This document shows positions 17,480 through 24,972 of a stretch of DNA of 64,000 nucleotides, piece by piece (the first letter of the stretch is position 1; each line of letters starts with the position of its first letter). The notes beneath the pieces were generated by a model. It was not told the origin of the DNA and made no database searches. It saw nothing but the letters and a program-made list of their open reading frames with translations. The translations under genes were made by a program, and so were the position numbers. Source of the stretch: Micromonospora sp. NBC_01699 (GTDB lineage: Bacteria; Actinomycetota; Actinomycetes; Mycobacteriales; Micromonosporaceae); NCBI RefSeq assembly GCF_036250065.1, contig NZ_CP109199.1, forward strand, positions 1,550,001 to 1,614,000, read 5' to 3'.

Positions 17480-18424
17480 ATGTCGATCGTGACCGACCCC
17501 CCGACCAGGGGGAACGCGCCGGCCGGCAGCCCGCCGCCGCCACCGGCGGCTCGGGCGCCGAGCACCGCCGTCAGGCCGGGCCGTCGGCGGGAGCCGCGCG
17601 GTCTGGTGACCAGCTTCGTCGGGTACGCCATCCTGATCTTCTTTGCGCTGGTCTTCCTCTACCCGTTCGTGATCCAGATCGCCAGCTCGTTCAAGACCGA
17701 GCCGGACGCGGCGGCGAACCCGCTCTCCCCGGTGCCGAGCCCGGTCGACCTGGACAGCTTCCAGCGGATCTTCGAGGGCACCAACTTCCCGCTCTGGCTG
17801 GGCAACTCGCTGCTGGTCACGGTCGTGGTCACGCTCGGCCGGGTGTTCCTGGACTCGCTCGCCGGTTACGCCCTGGCCCGGCTGCGCTTCCGGGGCCGGA
17901 ACGCGATCTTCGCCGCCGTGGTGGCGGTGATGGCGGTCCCCGGTGTGGTGCTGCTGATCCCGAAGTTCCTGGTCCTCAACCAGCTCGGCATCTACAACAC
18001 GTACACCGCGCTGATCCTGCCGCTGCTGGTGGACGCCGCCGGGGTCTTCATCATGAAACAGTTCTTCGAGTCGGTGCCGGCCAGCGTCGAGGAGGCGGCC
18101 CGGATCGACGGCGCGGGCGTGTTCCGTACGTTCTGGTCGGTGGTGCTGCCGACCGCCAAACCGGCCCTGATCACGCTGACCATCCTGTCGTTCCAGGGCT
18201 CCTGGAACGAGTTCCCGCACAGCCTGGTCGCGGTCCAGGACCCGAACCTGTTCACCCTGCCCCGAGGGCTCGCCGACCTGGTCAGCGGCTCGCTCGGGGC
18301 GGGCACCCAGTACCCGCTCAAGCTCGGCGCCGCGCTGCTGGCCACCATCCCGGTGGCGATCATCTTCGTAGTCTTCCAGCGTTACTTCGTCCGCGACGCC
18401 AACCAGGGCGCCGACAAGGGCTGA
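17480..18424 (+). CDS. Sugar ABC transporter permease (MalG/UgpE-like)
   Basis: A 314-residue partner of the preceding permease. The cytoplasmic N-terminus is Pro/Ala-rich; the first TM is FVGYAILIFFALVFLYPFVI. The EAA loop is EEAARIDGAGVFRTFWSVVL. The C-terminal FQRYFVRDANQGADKG is characteristic of MalG-type proteins (F-x-x-x-x-G-x-x-x-G-A-x-K-G). Together with the binding protein it forms the import channel for the sugar acted on by the debranching-type glycosidase. Confidence 0.92.
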   Translation: MSIVTDPPTRGNAPAGSPPPPPAARAPSTAVRPGRRREPRGLVTSFVGYAILIFFALVFLYPFVIQIASSFKTEPDAAANPLSPVPSPVDLDSFQRIFEGTNFPLWLGNSLLVTVVVTLGRVFLDSLAGYALARLRFRGRNAIFAAVVAVMAVPGVVLLIPKFLVLNQLGIYNTYTALILPLLVDAAGVFIMKQFFESVPASVEEAARIDGAGVFRTFWSVVLPTAKPALITLTILSFQGSWNEFPHSLVAVQDPNLFTLPRGLADLVSGSLGAGTQYPLKLGAALLATIPVAIIFVVFQRYFVRDANQGADKG

Positions 18425-18439
18425 CGCCCTGCGCCAGGG

Positions 18440-18472
18440 AGCCCGTCGACGCTCACGAAGCGTCGGCGGGCT
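18440..18472. terminator. Terminator between permease gene and GNAT gene
   Basis: AGCCCGTCGACGCT pairs with AGCGTCGGCGGGCT (one mismatch) around a five-base loop. It lies 16 bases after the permease stop and overlaps the end of the convergent acetyltransferase gene, so it is probably bidirectional. Confidence 0.65.
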
Positions 18473-19073
18473 TCTCGGTGTCCGGGGTCCCGTCGGCGTC
18501 GGCCGACGGCTCGGCGTCGAGGGCCACGTGCAGGCGCAGTTGGGGGACCAACATGTCGTCCACGTCCAGCGCCCGGGTCGCCCCGTCCGGCTCCCAACCC
18601 GTGCTGGCCAGGAACGCCCTGGTCGCCTCGTCGCCGTCGAAGGCCCAGGCGACCGCCGTACGGGCGCCGTCCTCACGCCACAGGTCGACGCTCGCCGCGA
18701 GCAGCCGACTGCCGTGCCCCCGACGGCCCCAGCGCGGCTCGACCAGCAGGTCGGTCACCCCGATCAGGTCCGGGACCAGCGTTTGCGCGGGTTCGTCCGG
18801 GGCAAGTGACTGCTCGTCTGCCGGTCCGGATGCGGCAAAACCCACCAGATAAGATTTCTCCGCCTGCTCGATCGCCACCAGCACCCGGTGCCGGGGGGAA
18901 GGCGGTGCCTCGATCGCGGCCGACCACCGCTTGCCGAGCCACCCCTCGTCCAGCCGGTCGAGCACGTGCCTGGGCAGCAACCGGCGATAGGCGACCCGCC
19001 AGGTCGCGAGCTGAATGCGTGCGATTTCGGCGGCGTCGGAGGGACGCGCCGGGCGGACGTACCCGAGAGCCAT
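18453..19073 (-). CDS. GNAT-family N-acetyltransferase
   Basis: A 206-residue acetyltransferase. The opening YVRPARPSDAAEIARIQLATW is the usual strand-helix start, and LLVEPRWGRRGHGSRLLAAS is the acetyl-CoA pyrophosphate loop (R/Q-x-x-G-x-G/A). FLASTGWEPDGATRALDVDD is the family C-terminal block. It ends with a 30-residue acidic tail whose gene segment forms the terminator stem. No clear ribosome site precedes the ATG; TACGCT eight bases upstream may be a leaderless -10. It is divergent from the GT87 gene with only 34 bases between starts. Substrate unknown. Confidence 0.85.
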   Translation of the reverse strand: MALGYVRPARPSDAAEIARIQLATWRVAYRRLLPRHVLDRLDEGWLGKRWSAAIEAPPSPRHRVLVAIEQAEKSYLVGFAASGPADEQSLAPDEPAQTLVPDLIGVTDLLVEPRWGRRGHGSRLLAASVDLWREDGARTAVAWAFDGDEATRAFLASTGWEPDGATRALDVDDMLVPQLRLHVALDAEPSADADGTPDTEKPADAS

Positions 19074-19107
19074 GAACGGTGAGCGTACGGACGCTAAGGA
19101 GGCGACG

Positions 19108-20454
19108 GTGGCGCAGGGTGCCCTCCGGCGAACCCGGTACCAGGTGCTCTTCGTGCTCGTCCTGGCCGGACTGGTCGCCGTCTTCCTGTCGTTCGCGGCC
19201 GTCGGGCACGGTTTCTTCGACCTGAAGGTCTACTCCGGCGCCCTGCATCACTGGGCCCGCGAGGGCGGCGAGATCTACGACTGGCTCAAGCCGAACAGCA
19301 AGTACGGCTTCACCTACCCGCCCTTCGCCGCCCTGCTGATGCTGCCGCTGGCGTACCTGCCGTTCACGGTGTCGATGGTGCTCAGCGTCGTCGCCACCGT
19401 CGTGGTCAGCCTGCTGCTGCTCTGGTGGCTGGTCGACCCGCTCGCCCGCCGGGTCGGCTGGACCCGCTGGTTCGCCCTGGTGGTCGCCGCGCTGCTGGCG
19501 GCGGCGTTCGAGCCGATGCGCGAAACGGTCGACTTCGGCCAGGTCAACATGCTGCTGCTGGTGCTCGTCGCGGCCGACCTGCTCTGGCTGGTCCGCCCCG
19601 GCTACGCCGTACCGGGTCGGGTCGTACCCGGAAGTTTCCTGCCGTGGTGGTCGCCGGCCGGCGGCCGACGGAACCCGGCCCGCTACAAACGCTGGGCCGG
19701 GGTGGGCATCGGACTGGCCACCGCGATCAAGCTCACCCCCGGCATCTTCATCGTCTACCTGCTGGTCACCGGTCGGTGGCGGGCGGCACTCACGGCCAGC
19801 GGCACCGCCGCCGTGGCCACGCTCGTCGCCGCCGCCATCGCCCCGGACGCCTCCCGGGAGTTCTGGACCAGCGCGCTCTGGGACACCGACCGGGTCGGCG
19901 AGCTGGCGTTCATCTCGAACCAGTCGTTGCAGGGCATGGTCGCCCGGCTCGACCCGGCCCAGCCGAGCAAACTGGCCTGGGCGATCCTGGTGGCCGCCGC
20001 GCTGGTCATCTGGGCCTGGCGGGTACGGGCCGCGGTGCGGGCCGGCGACGAGGTGACCGGGCTGGCACTGACCGGGGTGATCGGCGCACTGGTCAGCCCG
20101 GTGACCTGGGTGCACCACCTGGTGTGGCTGATCCCGGCGCTGGTGCTGCTGGTCGACCACGCGTACGCGGCACCCGCCGGCAGCCACCGTCGACGCGGCC
20201 TGCTGACCTTCGCGATCGTCGCGTACGCGGTGCTGTGCAGCCGGCTGGTCTGGCACTGGGAACACGACTTCACCGGCGTGGGCGGGTTCCTCGGCAGCAA
20301 CGCCTACGTCTGGATCAGCATCGCCCTGCTCGTCGGCCTGCCGGTCGGCAACGACCGGTCACGGCTGCCCGGAGGCTCCGCGCGGCCCACCGAAACGGGC
20401 GGCGTAACGAAGCTCGACCAACCCGAGCGGCGGCCGCCCGCCGGACCGGTGTAG
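19108..20454 (+). CDS. GT87-family polyprenyl-phosphate-mannose alpha-mannosyltransferase
   Basis: A 448-residue polytopic membrane enzyme of the GT-C type. The conserved first loop is seen in GFFDLKVYSGALHHWAREGG and YGFTYPPFAALLMLPLAYLP; further helices and MVARLDP, WVHHLVWLIPALVLLVDHAY are typical. Members transfer mannose from polyprenyl phosphate to lipoglycans on the outer membrane face. GTG 19108 is chosen because AAGGAGG lies five bases upstream; an ATG at 19072 would overlap the start of the divergent GNAT gene. Its last 96 bases overlap the end of the convergent GNAT gene. Confidence 0.88.
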   Translation: MAQGALRRTRYQVLFVLVLAGLVAVFLSFAAVGHGFFDLKVYSGALHHWAREGGEIYDWLKPNSKYGFTYPPFAALLMLPLAYLPFTVSMVLSVVATVVVSLLLLWWLVDPLARRVGWTRWFALVVAALLAAAFEPMRETVDFGQVNMLLLVLVAADLLWLVRPGYAVPGRVVPGSFLPWWSPAGGRRNPARYKRWAGVGIGLATAIKLTPGIFIVYLLVTGRWRAALTASGTAAVATLVAAAIAPDASREFWTSALWDTDRVGELAFISNQSLQGMVARLDPAQPSKLAWAILVAAALVIWAWRVRAAVRAGDEVTGLALTGVIGALVSPVTWVHHLVWLIPALVLLVDHAYAAPAGSHRRRGLLTFAIVAYAVLCSRLVWHWEHDFTGVGGFLGSNAYVWISIALLVGLPVGNDRSRLPGGSARPTETGGVTKLDQPERRPPAGPV

Positions 20455-20934
20455 CTCGTACGTCGACTGCTCGCCGTCGGTGACCAGCCCGGCGCGTTCG
20501 TAGAAGCGGCGGGCCCGGCTGTTGTCGGCCAGCACCCAGAGCCGGATGTCCCGCCAGCCGCGCTCGTTCAGCCCGGTCAGCCCGGCCATCATCAGCTCCC
20601 GGCCGACGCCGGTGCCCCAGTGGTCCGGGTCGACGTACATGGTCAGGATCTCCCCGCAACCGTGGTCGAGGTCGTCCCGGTCCTGGTTGTTGCGGTACGG
20701 GCCGAAGGTGGTGAAGCCGATGACGGTGTCGTCGCGTTCGGCCAGCAGGGTGGTGAACGGGTGCTCCGGGTCGGCGGTGCCGATGTCCCGCCGCCGCTGC
20801 GCCCACGCCCGTACGTTCAGCCGGGCCAGCACCTCGTCCGGCATGATCCCCGCATACCCCGCCTGCCAGGTGCGTACGTGCACACCGGCGACCGCTTCGG
20901 CGTCGGCGGGTTCCTCCGCCCGGATGGTCAGCAC
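20359..20934 (-). CDS. GNAT-family N-acetyltransferase (second)
   Basis: A 191-residue acetyltransferase. [20 protein letters not shown] begins the fold, [20 protein letters not shown] is the acetyl-CoA binding loop, and [17 protein letters not shown] is motif B. The core resembles the common V-x-P-x-x-W-x-x-G-V-G class. The GTG start is preceded by TAGAAC six bases upstream and no ribosome site, which suggests a leaderless mRNA. The last 32 codons lie antisense to the end of the GT87 gene. Substrate unknown. Confidence 0.87.
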   Translation of the reverse strand: MLTIRAEEPADAEAVAGVHVRTWQAGYAGIMPDEVLARLNVRAWAQRRRDIGTADPEHPFTTLLAERDDTVIGFTTFGPYRNNQDRDDLDHGCGEILTMYVDPDHWGTGVGRELMMAGLTGLNERGWRDIRLWVLADNSRARRFYERAGLVTDGEQSTYELHRSGGRPPLGLVELRYAARFGGPRGASGQP

Positions 20935-20940
20935 GTCTCC

Positions 20941-20946
20941 GTTCTA
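20941..20946 (-). promoter_or_regulatory. -10 box of the second GNAT gene, leaderless type
   Basis: On the minus strand TAGAAC lies six bases before the GTG start at 20934. No Shine-Dalgarno sequence fits the gap. Confidence 0.45.
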
Positions 20947-21054
20947 GCCCGTACCGGCCGACGAGTCCAGCTTGTCGCCGTGCCGGATGCCGGATCCCGC
21001 CCTCGGTGCCGCGCCCCGGACCGGATACCGGCGATCGTTGTCGGACGCTTCGGT

Positions 21055-21060
21055 TAGGGT
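21055..21060 (+). promoter_or_regulatory. -10 box of the AlkX-like gene, leaderless type
   Basis: TAGGGT lies eight bases before ATG 21069, with no ribosome site. It supports the internal ATG over the longer open frame that begins at 21006. Confidence 0.5.
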
Positions 21061-21068
21061 GCGAGCCG

Positions 21069-22298
21069 ATGACCGTACCCGAATCCTTGTCCCTGGCCCA
21101 GGCCCGGCGGGTGGCGCTCGCCGCCCAGGGTTTCGCCGACCCGGCGCCGACCGCCGTGCCCACCGCGCGCCACCTGCGCCGGGTGCTCGGCCGGGTCGGG
21201 CTGCTCCAGATGGACTCGGTCAACGTGTTGCAGCGGGCCCACTACCTGCCGCTCTACAGCCGGCTCGGCCCCTACCCGACCGACCTGCTCGACCGGGCCG
21301 CCTACCGGGCGCCGCGCGACCTGTTCGAATACTGGGGGCACGAGGCGTCGCTGGTCCCGGTCGACCTGCACCCGCTGCTGCGCTGGCGGATGGCGGCGGC
21401 CCGGGACGCCGCCTGGGGCGGGATGCGGCGGATCGCCCAGGAGCAGCCGCAACTCGTCGCCTGGGTGCGCGACGAGGTCGCGGCGAAGGGTCCGCTGACC
21501 GCCGCCGAGATCGAGCACGACGCGCCCCGGGAAACCGGCAACTGGGGCTGGAACTGGTCGGAGGTGAAACGGGCGCTGGAGTTCCTGTTCTGGGCCGGCG
21601 AAGTTGCCGCAGCCAGCCGCACCAATTCCTTCGCCCGCCGCTACGACCTGCCCGAACGGGTGCTGCCGGCAACGGTCCTGGACACCCCGACCCCGGCACC
21701 GGCGGACGCGTACCGGCGGTTGGTGGCGATCGCCGCCCGGTCCCTCGGGGTGGCCGCCGAGCCGGAGCTGCGCGACTACTTCCGGCTGCCGGTGGCGGCG
21801 GCGCGCACGGCGGTGGCGGAACTCGTCGAGGCGGGCGAGCTGCTGCCGGTGGCGGTGCAGGGCTGGCGGCTGCCGGCGTACCTGCACGCCGATGCCCGGC
21901 TGCCCCGCTGGATCCGGGCGAACACGCTGGTCAGCCCGTTCGACCCGCTGATCTGGGAACGGGCCCGGACCGAGCGGCTGTTCGACTTCGGCTACCGGAT
22001 CGAGATCTACGTCCCGGCTCCGCAGCGGATCTACGGCTACTACGTGCTGCCGTTCCTTCAGGGGGAGCGGTTCACCGCGCGGGTCGACCTGAAGGCCGAC
22101 CGGAAGGCCGGCGTGCTGCTGGTCCCGGTGGCCTGGCTGGAGCCCGGCGCCGACCCGGCGGACACCGCGTTGGCGCTCGCCGCCGAGCTGCGCCGGCTCG
22201 CCGGCTGGCTCGGCCTGAGCGCGGTCGCACCGCCCGCCGCGGGCGATCTCGCCGGCCCACTCACGGCCGCGTTGGCAAGCACCATCGGTGTACGGTGA
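21069..22298 (+). CDS. Winged-helix DNA glycosylase family protein, YcaQ/AlkX type
   Basis: A 409-residue member of the HTH_42 family (AlkZ, and AlkX/YcaQ of E. coli), which unhooks interstrand crosslinks or removes alkylated bases. The catalytic Q-phi-D of the AlkX subgroup is visible in [32 protein letters not shown] is the conserved beta-hairpin region, and [20 protein letters not shown] followed by [11 protein letters not shown] is the C-terminal block. In antibiotic producers close paralogues protect against self-made alkylators, but no such cluster is visible here, so a housekeeping repair role is more likely. Confidence 0.85.
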   Translation: MTVPESLSLAQARRVALAAQGFADPAPTAVPTARHLRRVLGRVGLLQMDSVNVLQRAHYLPLYSRLGPYPTDLLDRAAYRAPRDLFEYWGHEASLVPVDLHPLLRWRMAAARDAAWGGMRRIAQEQPQLVAWVRDEVAAKGPLTAAEIEHDAPRETGNWGWNWSEVKRALEFLFWAGEVAAASRTNSFARRYDLPERVLPATVLDTPTPAPADAYRRLVAIAARSLGVAAEPELRDYFRLPVAAARTAVAELVEAGELLPVAVQGWRLPAYLHADARLPRWIRANTLVSPFDPLIWERARTERLFDFGYRIEIYVPAPQRIYGYYVLPFLQGERFTARVDLKADRKAGVLLVPVAWLEPGADPADTALALAAELRRLAGWLGLSAVAPPAAGDLAGPLTAALASTIGVR

Positions 22299-22329
22299 GA
22301 GCGCGGCCGGTGCGACGAGTGGGGTGGCG

Positions 22330-22947
22330 ATGACCAGCGCGGGTGGACCGACAACACCGCCCGAGGCGCTGCCCCCGGCTGACCCTCGGTGGAACCCCGA
22401 CCCCGCACAGTCGCAGCAGTGGAACCCCGACCCCGCGCAGTCGCAGCAGTGGAATCCCGATCCCGTGGACTCGCAGCAGTGGTATCCGGTGGCTGCCGAA
22501 CCGGACCGGATCACGCGGTTCTTCGACCGGATCGCGGCCCGGTCCCCGCGCTGGCTGGCGCCGGTCGCGATACTGGCCTGTTTCGGCGGCGCGGTCGGTT
22601 ACACGCTCTACGCCGATCCGACCCGCAGCGCCCCCGACGCGGCCCCGACCTGCCTGCTGAAGCTGACCACCGGGCTGGACTGTCCCGGTTGCGGCGGCAC
22701 CCGCGCGTTCTGGTACCTGCTGCACGGTGACCTGCCGGCCGCCGCCCGGCACCACATCCTGTTCGTCTTCGCCGTCCCGTTCCTGGTCTACCTCTACGTC
22801 GCCTGGGCCGGAAAGCAACTCTTCGGCTGGCGCCTCCCCCAACTCTCCGTGGGCCCGGTAACCATCGGCGTCTTCCTGACCGCCTGGCTGACCTTCTCAG
22901 TCCTCCGCAACCTCCCCTGGCCCCCCTTCACCTGGCTCTACGTCTAA
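22330..22947 (+). CDS. DUF2752 membrane protein with N-terminal decapeptide repeats
   Basis: A 205-residue protein. The DUF2752 signature is CLLKLTTGLDCPGCGGTRAF (about residues 105-124), with two invariant Cys in C-P-x-C-G-G-T-R-A, followed by DLPAAARHHILFVFAVP and two TM helices. The N-terminal 60 residues are cytoplasmic and contain three tandem copies of WNPDPAQSQQ encoded by a 30-bp DNA repeat. Start ATG 22330 is likely. The gene ends 62 bases before hairpin element B1, and its last codons are already C-rich and G-poor. Function unknown. Confidence 0.82.
   Translation: MTSAGGPTTPPEALPPADPRWNPDPAQSQQWNPDPAQSQQWNPDPVDSQQWYPVAAEPDRITRFFDRIAARSPRWLAPVAILACFGGAVGYTLYADPTRSAPDAAPTCLLKLTTGLDCPGCGGTRAFWYLLHGDLPAAARHHILFVFAVPFLVYLYVAWAGKQLFGWRLPQLSVGPVTIGVFLTAWLTFSVLRNLPWPPFTWLYV
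22391..22480 (+). repeat. Three tandem 30-bp units in the DUF2752 gene
   Basis: Units at 22391, 22421 and 22451 encode WNPDPAQSQQ twice and then WNPDPVDSQQ. The first two units are almost identical at the DNA level, the third more diverged, consistent with recent slippage-driven expansion of a disordered Gln/Pro linker. Confidence 0.9.
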
Positions 22948-23009
22948 CCCTTCTTCCCCCCCGATTCCCCCCCGTTCCCCGTGCCCTCGCGCCGCCCCCT
23001 CTCCCCCGT

Positions 23010-23067
23010 CGATCTAGGGCAAATACGTGTGATTGGAGATCAACACGCCACCATTTGCCCTAGATCG
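23010..23067. repeat. Intergenic hairpin element, family B copy 1
   Basis: Perfect 15-base arms CGATCTAGGGCAAAT (23010-23024) and complement (23053-23067) around a 28-base loop. With one wobble pair the stem extends into CCCCCG/CGGGGG. The loop starts ACGTGT and has a core GATTGGAGATCAAC. The left flank from 22948 is C/T-rich; the right flank 23068-23150 is a long run of GGGGGA-type repeats. Copy B2 (56818-56875) has the same arms and loop length, but the core is inverted. It lies between co-directional genes. Confidence 0.85.
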
Positions 23068-23160
23068 GCGGGGGAGGGAGGGGGGAGGGAGGGGGGAGGA
23101 GGGGGGAGGAGGGGGAGGTGGGGGAGGGGAGGCGTGGGTGGGGATACTAAGGTTTTGGGA

Positions 23161-23913
23161 ATGTCGGAGATCGTGTCACCGCAGGTCAAGCTCGTCGCGT
23201 GGACTCAGTTTGAGGCGCCCGAGGAGGTGCCGTGGTCGACCGATGCCGACGGGGGGCAGGCGCTCGCCGAGTTCGCCGGCCGGGCCTGTTACCAGTCCTG
23301 GAAGAAGCCCAACCCGGCCACCGCGACCAACGCCGGTTACCTCGCGCACATCCTTGAGGTCGGCCACCTATCCGTGCTGGAGCACGGCAGTGTGACGTTC
23401 TACTTCACCGGGGTCTCCCGGTCGTTCACCCACGAGCTGATCCGGCACCGGCACTTCTCGTACTCGCAGCTCTCGCAGCGGTACGTGCCGGAGCGCGACG
23501 CCGCCTTCGTGGAGCCGGCGGTGATCGCCGAGGACGCCGAGCTGCACAAGCGGTTCGTCGAGGCGACCGAGGCCAGCGTACGGGCGTACACCGAGTTGCT
23601 GGAGGGGCTGGAGCAGCGGTTCGCGGACGTGACGAACCCGACGCTGCGCCGCAAGCAGGCTCGGCAGGCGGCCCGTGCGGTGCTGCCGAACGCCACCGAG
23701 ACCCGGATCGTGGTCAGCGGCAACTACCGGGCCTGGCGGCACTTCGTGTCGATGCGGGCCACCGAGCACGCCGATGTCGAGATTCGTGAGCTGGCGGTGG
23801 AGTGCCTGCGTCAGCTCCAGCGGGTGGCACCGAACGTCTTCGCCGACTTTGTGATCAGCACCCTGCCGGACGGCACCGAGGTGGCCGCCAGCCCGTACGC
23901 CGAGCAGTCCTGA
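23161..23913 (+). CDS. thyX: Flavin-dependent thymidylate synthase
   Basis: A 250-residue FAD enzyme making dTMP from dUMP with NADPH and methylene-tetrahydrofolate. The ThyX motif R-H-R-x(7)-S-x-R is [34 protein letters not shown] and [20 protein letters not shown] are additional family blocks. Start ATG 23161 gives the normal length; the open frame extends back through the G-tract and hairpin to 22981, which would add 60 glycine-rich residues and is rejected. The thyX-dapA-rnj order is conserved in actinobacteria, including Mycobacterium tuberculosis. Confidence 0.95.
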   Translation: MSEIVSPQVKLVAWTQFEAPEEVPWSTDADGGQALAEFAGRACYQSWKKPNPATATNAGYLAHILEVGHLSVLEHGSVTFYFTGVSRSFTHELIRHRHFSYSQLSQRYVPERDAAFVEPAVIAEDAELHKRFVEATEASVRAYTELLEGLEQRFADVTNPTLRRKQARQAARAVLPNATETRIVVSGNYRAWRHFVSMRATEHADVEIRELAVECLRQLQRVAPNVFADFVISTLPDGTEVAASPYAEQS

Positions 23914-23947
23914 GCACTTCCCCGGCGGCCGGGTACTGGGCGTCCGA

Positions 23948-23953
23948 TAGGTT
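23948..23953 (+). promoter_or_regulatory. dapA -10 box, leaderless type
   Basis: TAGGTT lies six bases before ATG 23960; the gap AGCGGT contains no ribosome site. The same hexamer stands in the same position before dapB. Confidence 0.55.
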
Positions 23954-23959
23954 AGCGGT

Positions 23960-24886
23960 ATGACGCACGACCACCCTGCTGCCGCCGACCGGGCGGTGCC
24001 CCGTCCCTTCGGGCGACTGCTCACGGCCATGGTCACGCCGTTCACCGCGGACGGCTCGCTGGACCTCGACGGCGCTGCCCGGCTCGCCACCTACCTGGTG
24101 GACGAGCAGGCCAACGACGCCCTGGTGATCAGCGGCACCACCGGCGAGTCGCCCACGACCACCGACGCGGAGAAGGAACGCCTGCTCCGGGCGGTGGTGG
24201 AGGCGGTCGGCGACCGCGCCCGGGTGGTCGCCGGGGTTGGCACCAACGACACCCGGCACACGATCGAACTGGCCGCCTCGGCGGAGAAGGCCGGCGCGCA
24301 CGGGCTGCTGGTGGTGACGCCGTACTACAGCAAGCCGCCGCAGGCGGGGCTGGTCCGGCACTTCACCGCCGTGGCCGACGCGACCGAACTGCCGATCCTG
24401 CTCTACGACATCCCGCACCGCGCCGGGGTGCCGATCGCCGCCGAGACGCTGGTCCGGCTGGCCGAGCACGAACGGATCGTCGGGGTCAAGGACGCGAAGA
24501 GCGACCTGGCCGACACCTCGTGGGTGATCAGCCGTACGGATCTGGCGTTCTACAGCGGCGAGGACGCGCTCACGCTGCCGTCGCTGGCGATCGGCGCGGT
24601 CGGTCTGGTCGGCACGTCCACGCACTTCACCGGTGCGCTCACCAAGCAGTTGATCGAGGCGTACGACCGGGGTGAGCACGACACCGCACTGCTGCTGCAC
24701 CGGCGGCTGCTGCCGTTGTTCACCGGAATCTTCCGTACCCAGGGCACGATCCTGGTCAAGGCCGGCCTGGCCGTGTCGGGTCTGCCGGCCGGTCCGGTCC
24801 GGCCACCGTTGGTCGACGCGACCGAGGCCGAACTCGCCCAGTTGCGCGCCGACTGCGCCGATGCGGGTCTGGAGTTGCTGGCATGA
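23960..24886 (+). CDS. dapA: 4-hydroxy-tetrahydrodipicolinate synthase
   Basis: A 308-residue aldolase condensing pyruvate with aspartate semialdehyde in lysine/diaminopimelate synthesis. Key segments: LLTAMVTPFTADGSLDLDGA, SGTTGESPTTTDAEKERLL (G-T-T-G-E), LVVTPYYSKPPQAGL (catalytic Tyr) and RIVGVKDAKSD (Schiff-base Lys). Length is normal. Its TGA overlaps the ATG of a 29-codon ORF that in turn overlaps the rnj start, so dapA, the small ORF and rnj form one coupled unit. Confidence 0.95.
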   Translation: MTHDHPAAADRAVPRPFGRLLTAMVTPFTADGSLDLDGAARLATYLVDEQANDALVISGTTGESPTTTDAEKERLLRAVVEAVGDRARVVAGVGTNDTRHTIELAASAEKAGAHGLLVVTPYYSKPPQAGLVRHFTAVADATELPILLYDIPHRAGVPIAAETLVRLAEHERIVGVKDAKSDLADTSWVISRTDLAFYSGEDALTLPSLAIGAVGLVGTSTHFTGALTKQLIEAYDRGEHDTALLLHRRLLPLFTGIFRTQGTILVKAGLAVSGLPAGPVRPPLVDATEAELAQLRADCADAGLELLA

Positions 24887-24972
24887 GTGGGTCAATCAGT
24901 AAGGTCGGCGGCATGGGCAAGCAGAACAGTAGGACGACGGCATTGACCGATCGCGGCGAGGCGGTGGCATGA
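24883..24972 (+). CDS. 29-residue ORF overlapping dapA stop and rnj start
   Basis: The frame starts at ATGA shared with the dapA stop and ends at ATGA shared with the rnj start, exactly bridging the 82-base gap. The peptide begins MSGSISKVGGMGKQNSRTTA and ends LTDRGEAVA. It has no recognisable domain and is hydrophilic and basic. The double overlap would carry terminating ribosomes from dapA to rnj, so the translation itself may matter more than the product. No better ribosome site for rnj is evident. It could still be coincidence. Confidence 0.45.
   Translation: MSGSISKVGGMGKQNSRTTALTDRGEAVA

Noticed and set aside
23068-23150. G-quadruplex or sequencing artefact explanation for the G tracts
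   Set aside because: The tracts are matched by C tracts on the other side of the hairpin at most sites and grade into coding bias, so a simple artefact is unlikely. Quadruplex formation is possible but does not explain the paired C tract.
22981-23160. N-terminal extension of ThyX through the hairpin
   Set aside because: It would encode a Gly/Arg-rich stretch from the G tract, unlike any ThyX; ATG 23161 gives the normal length.
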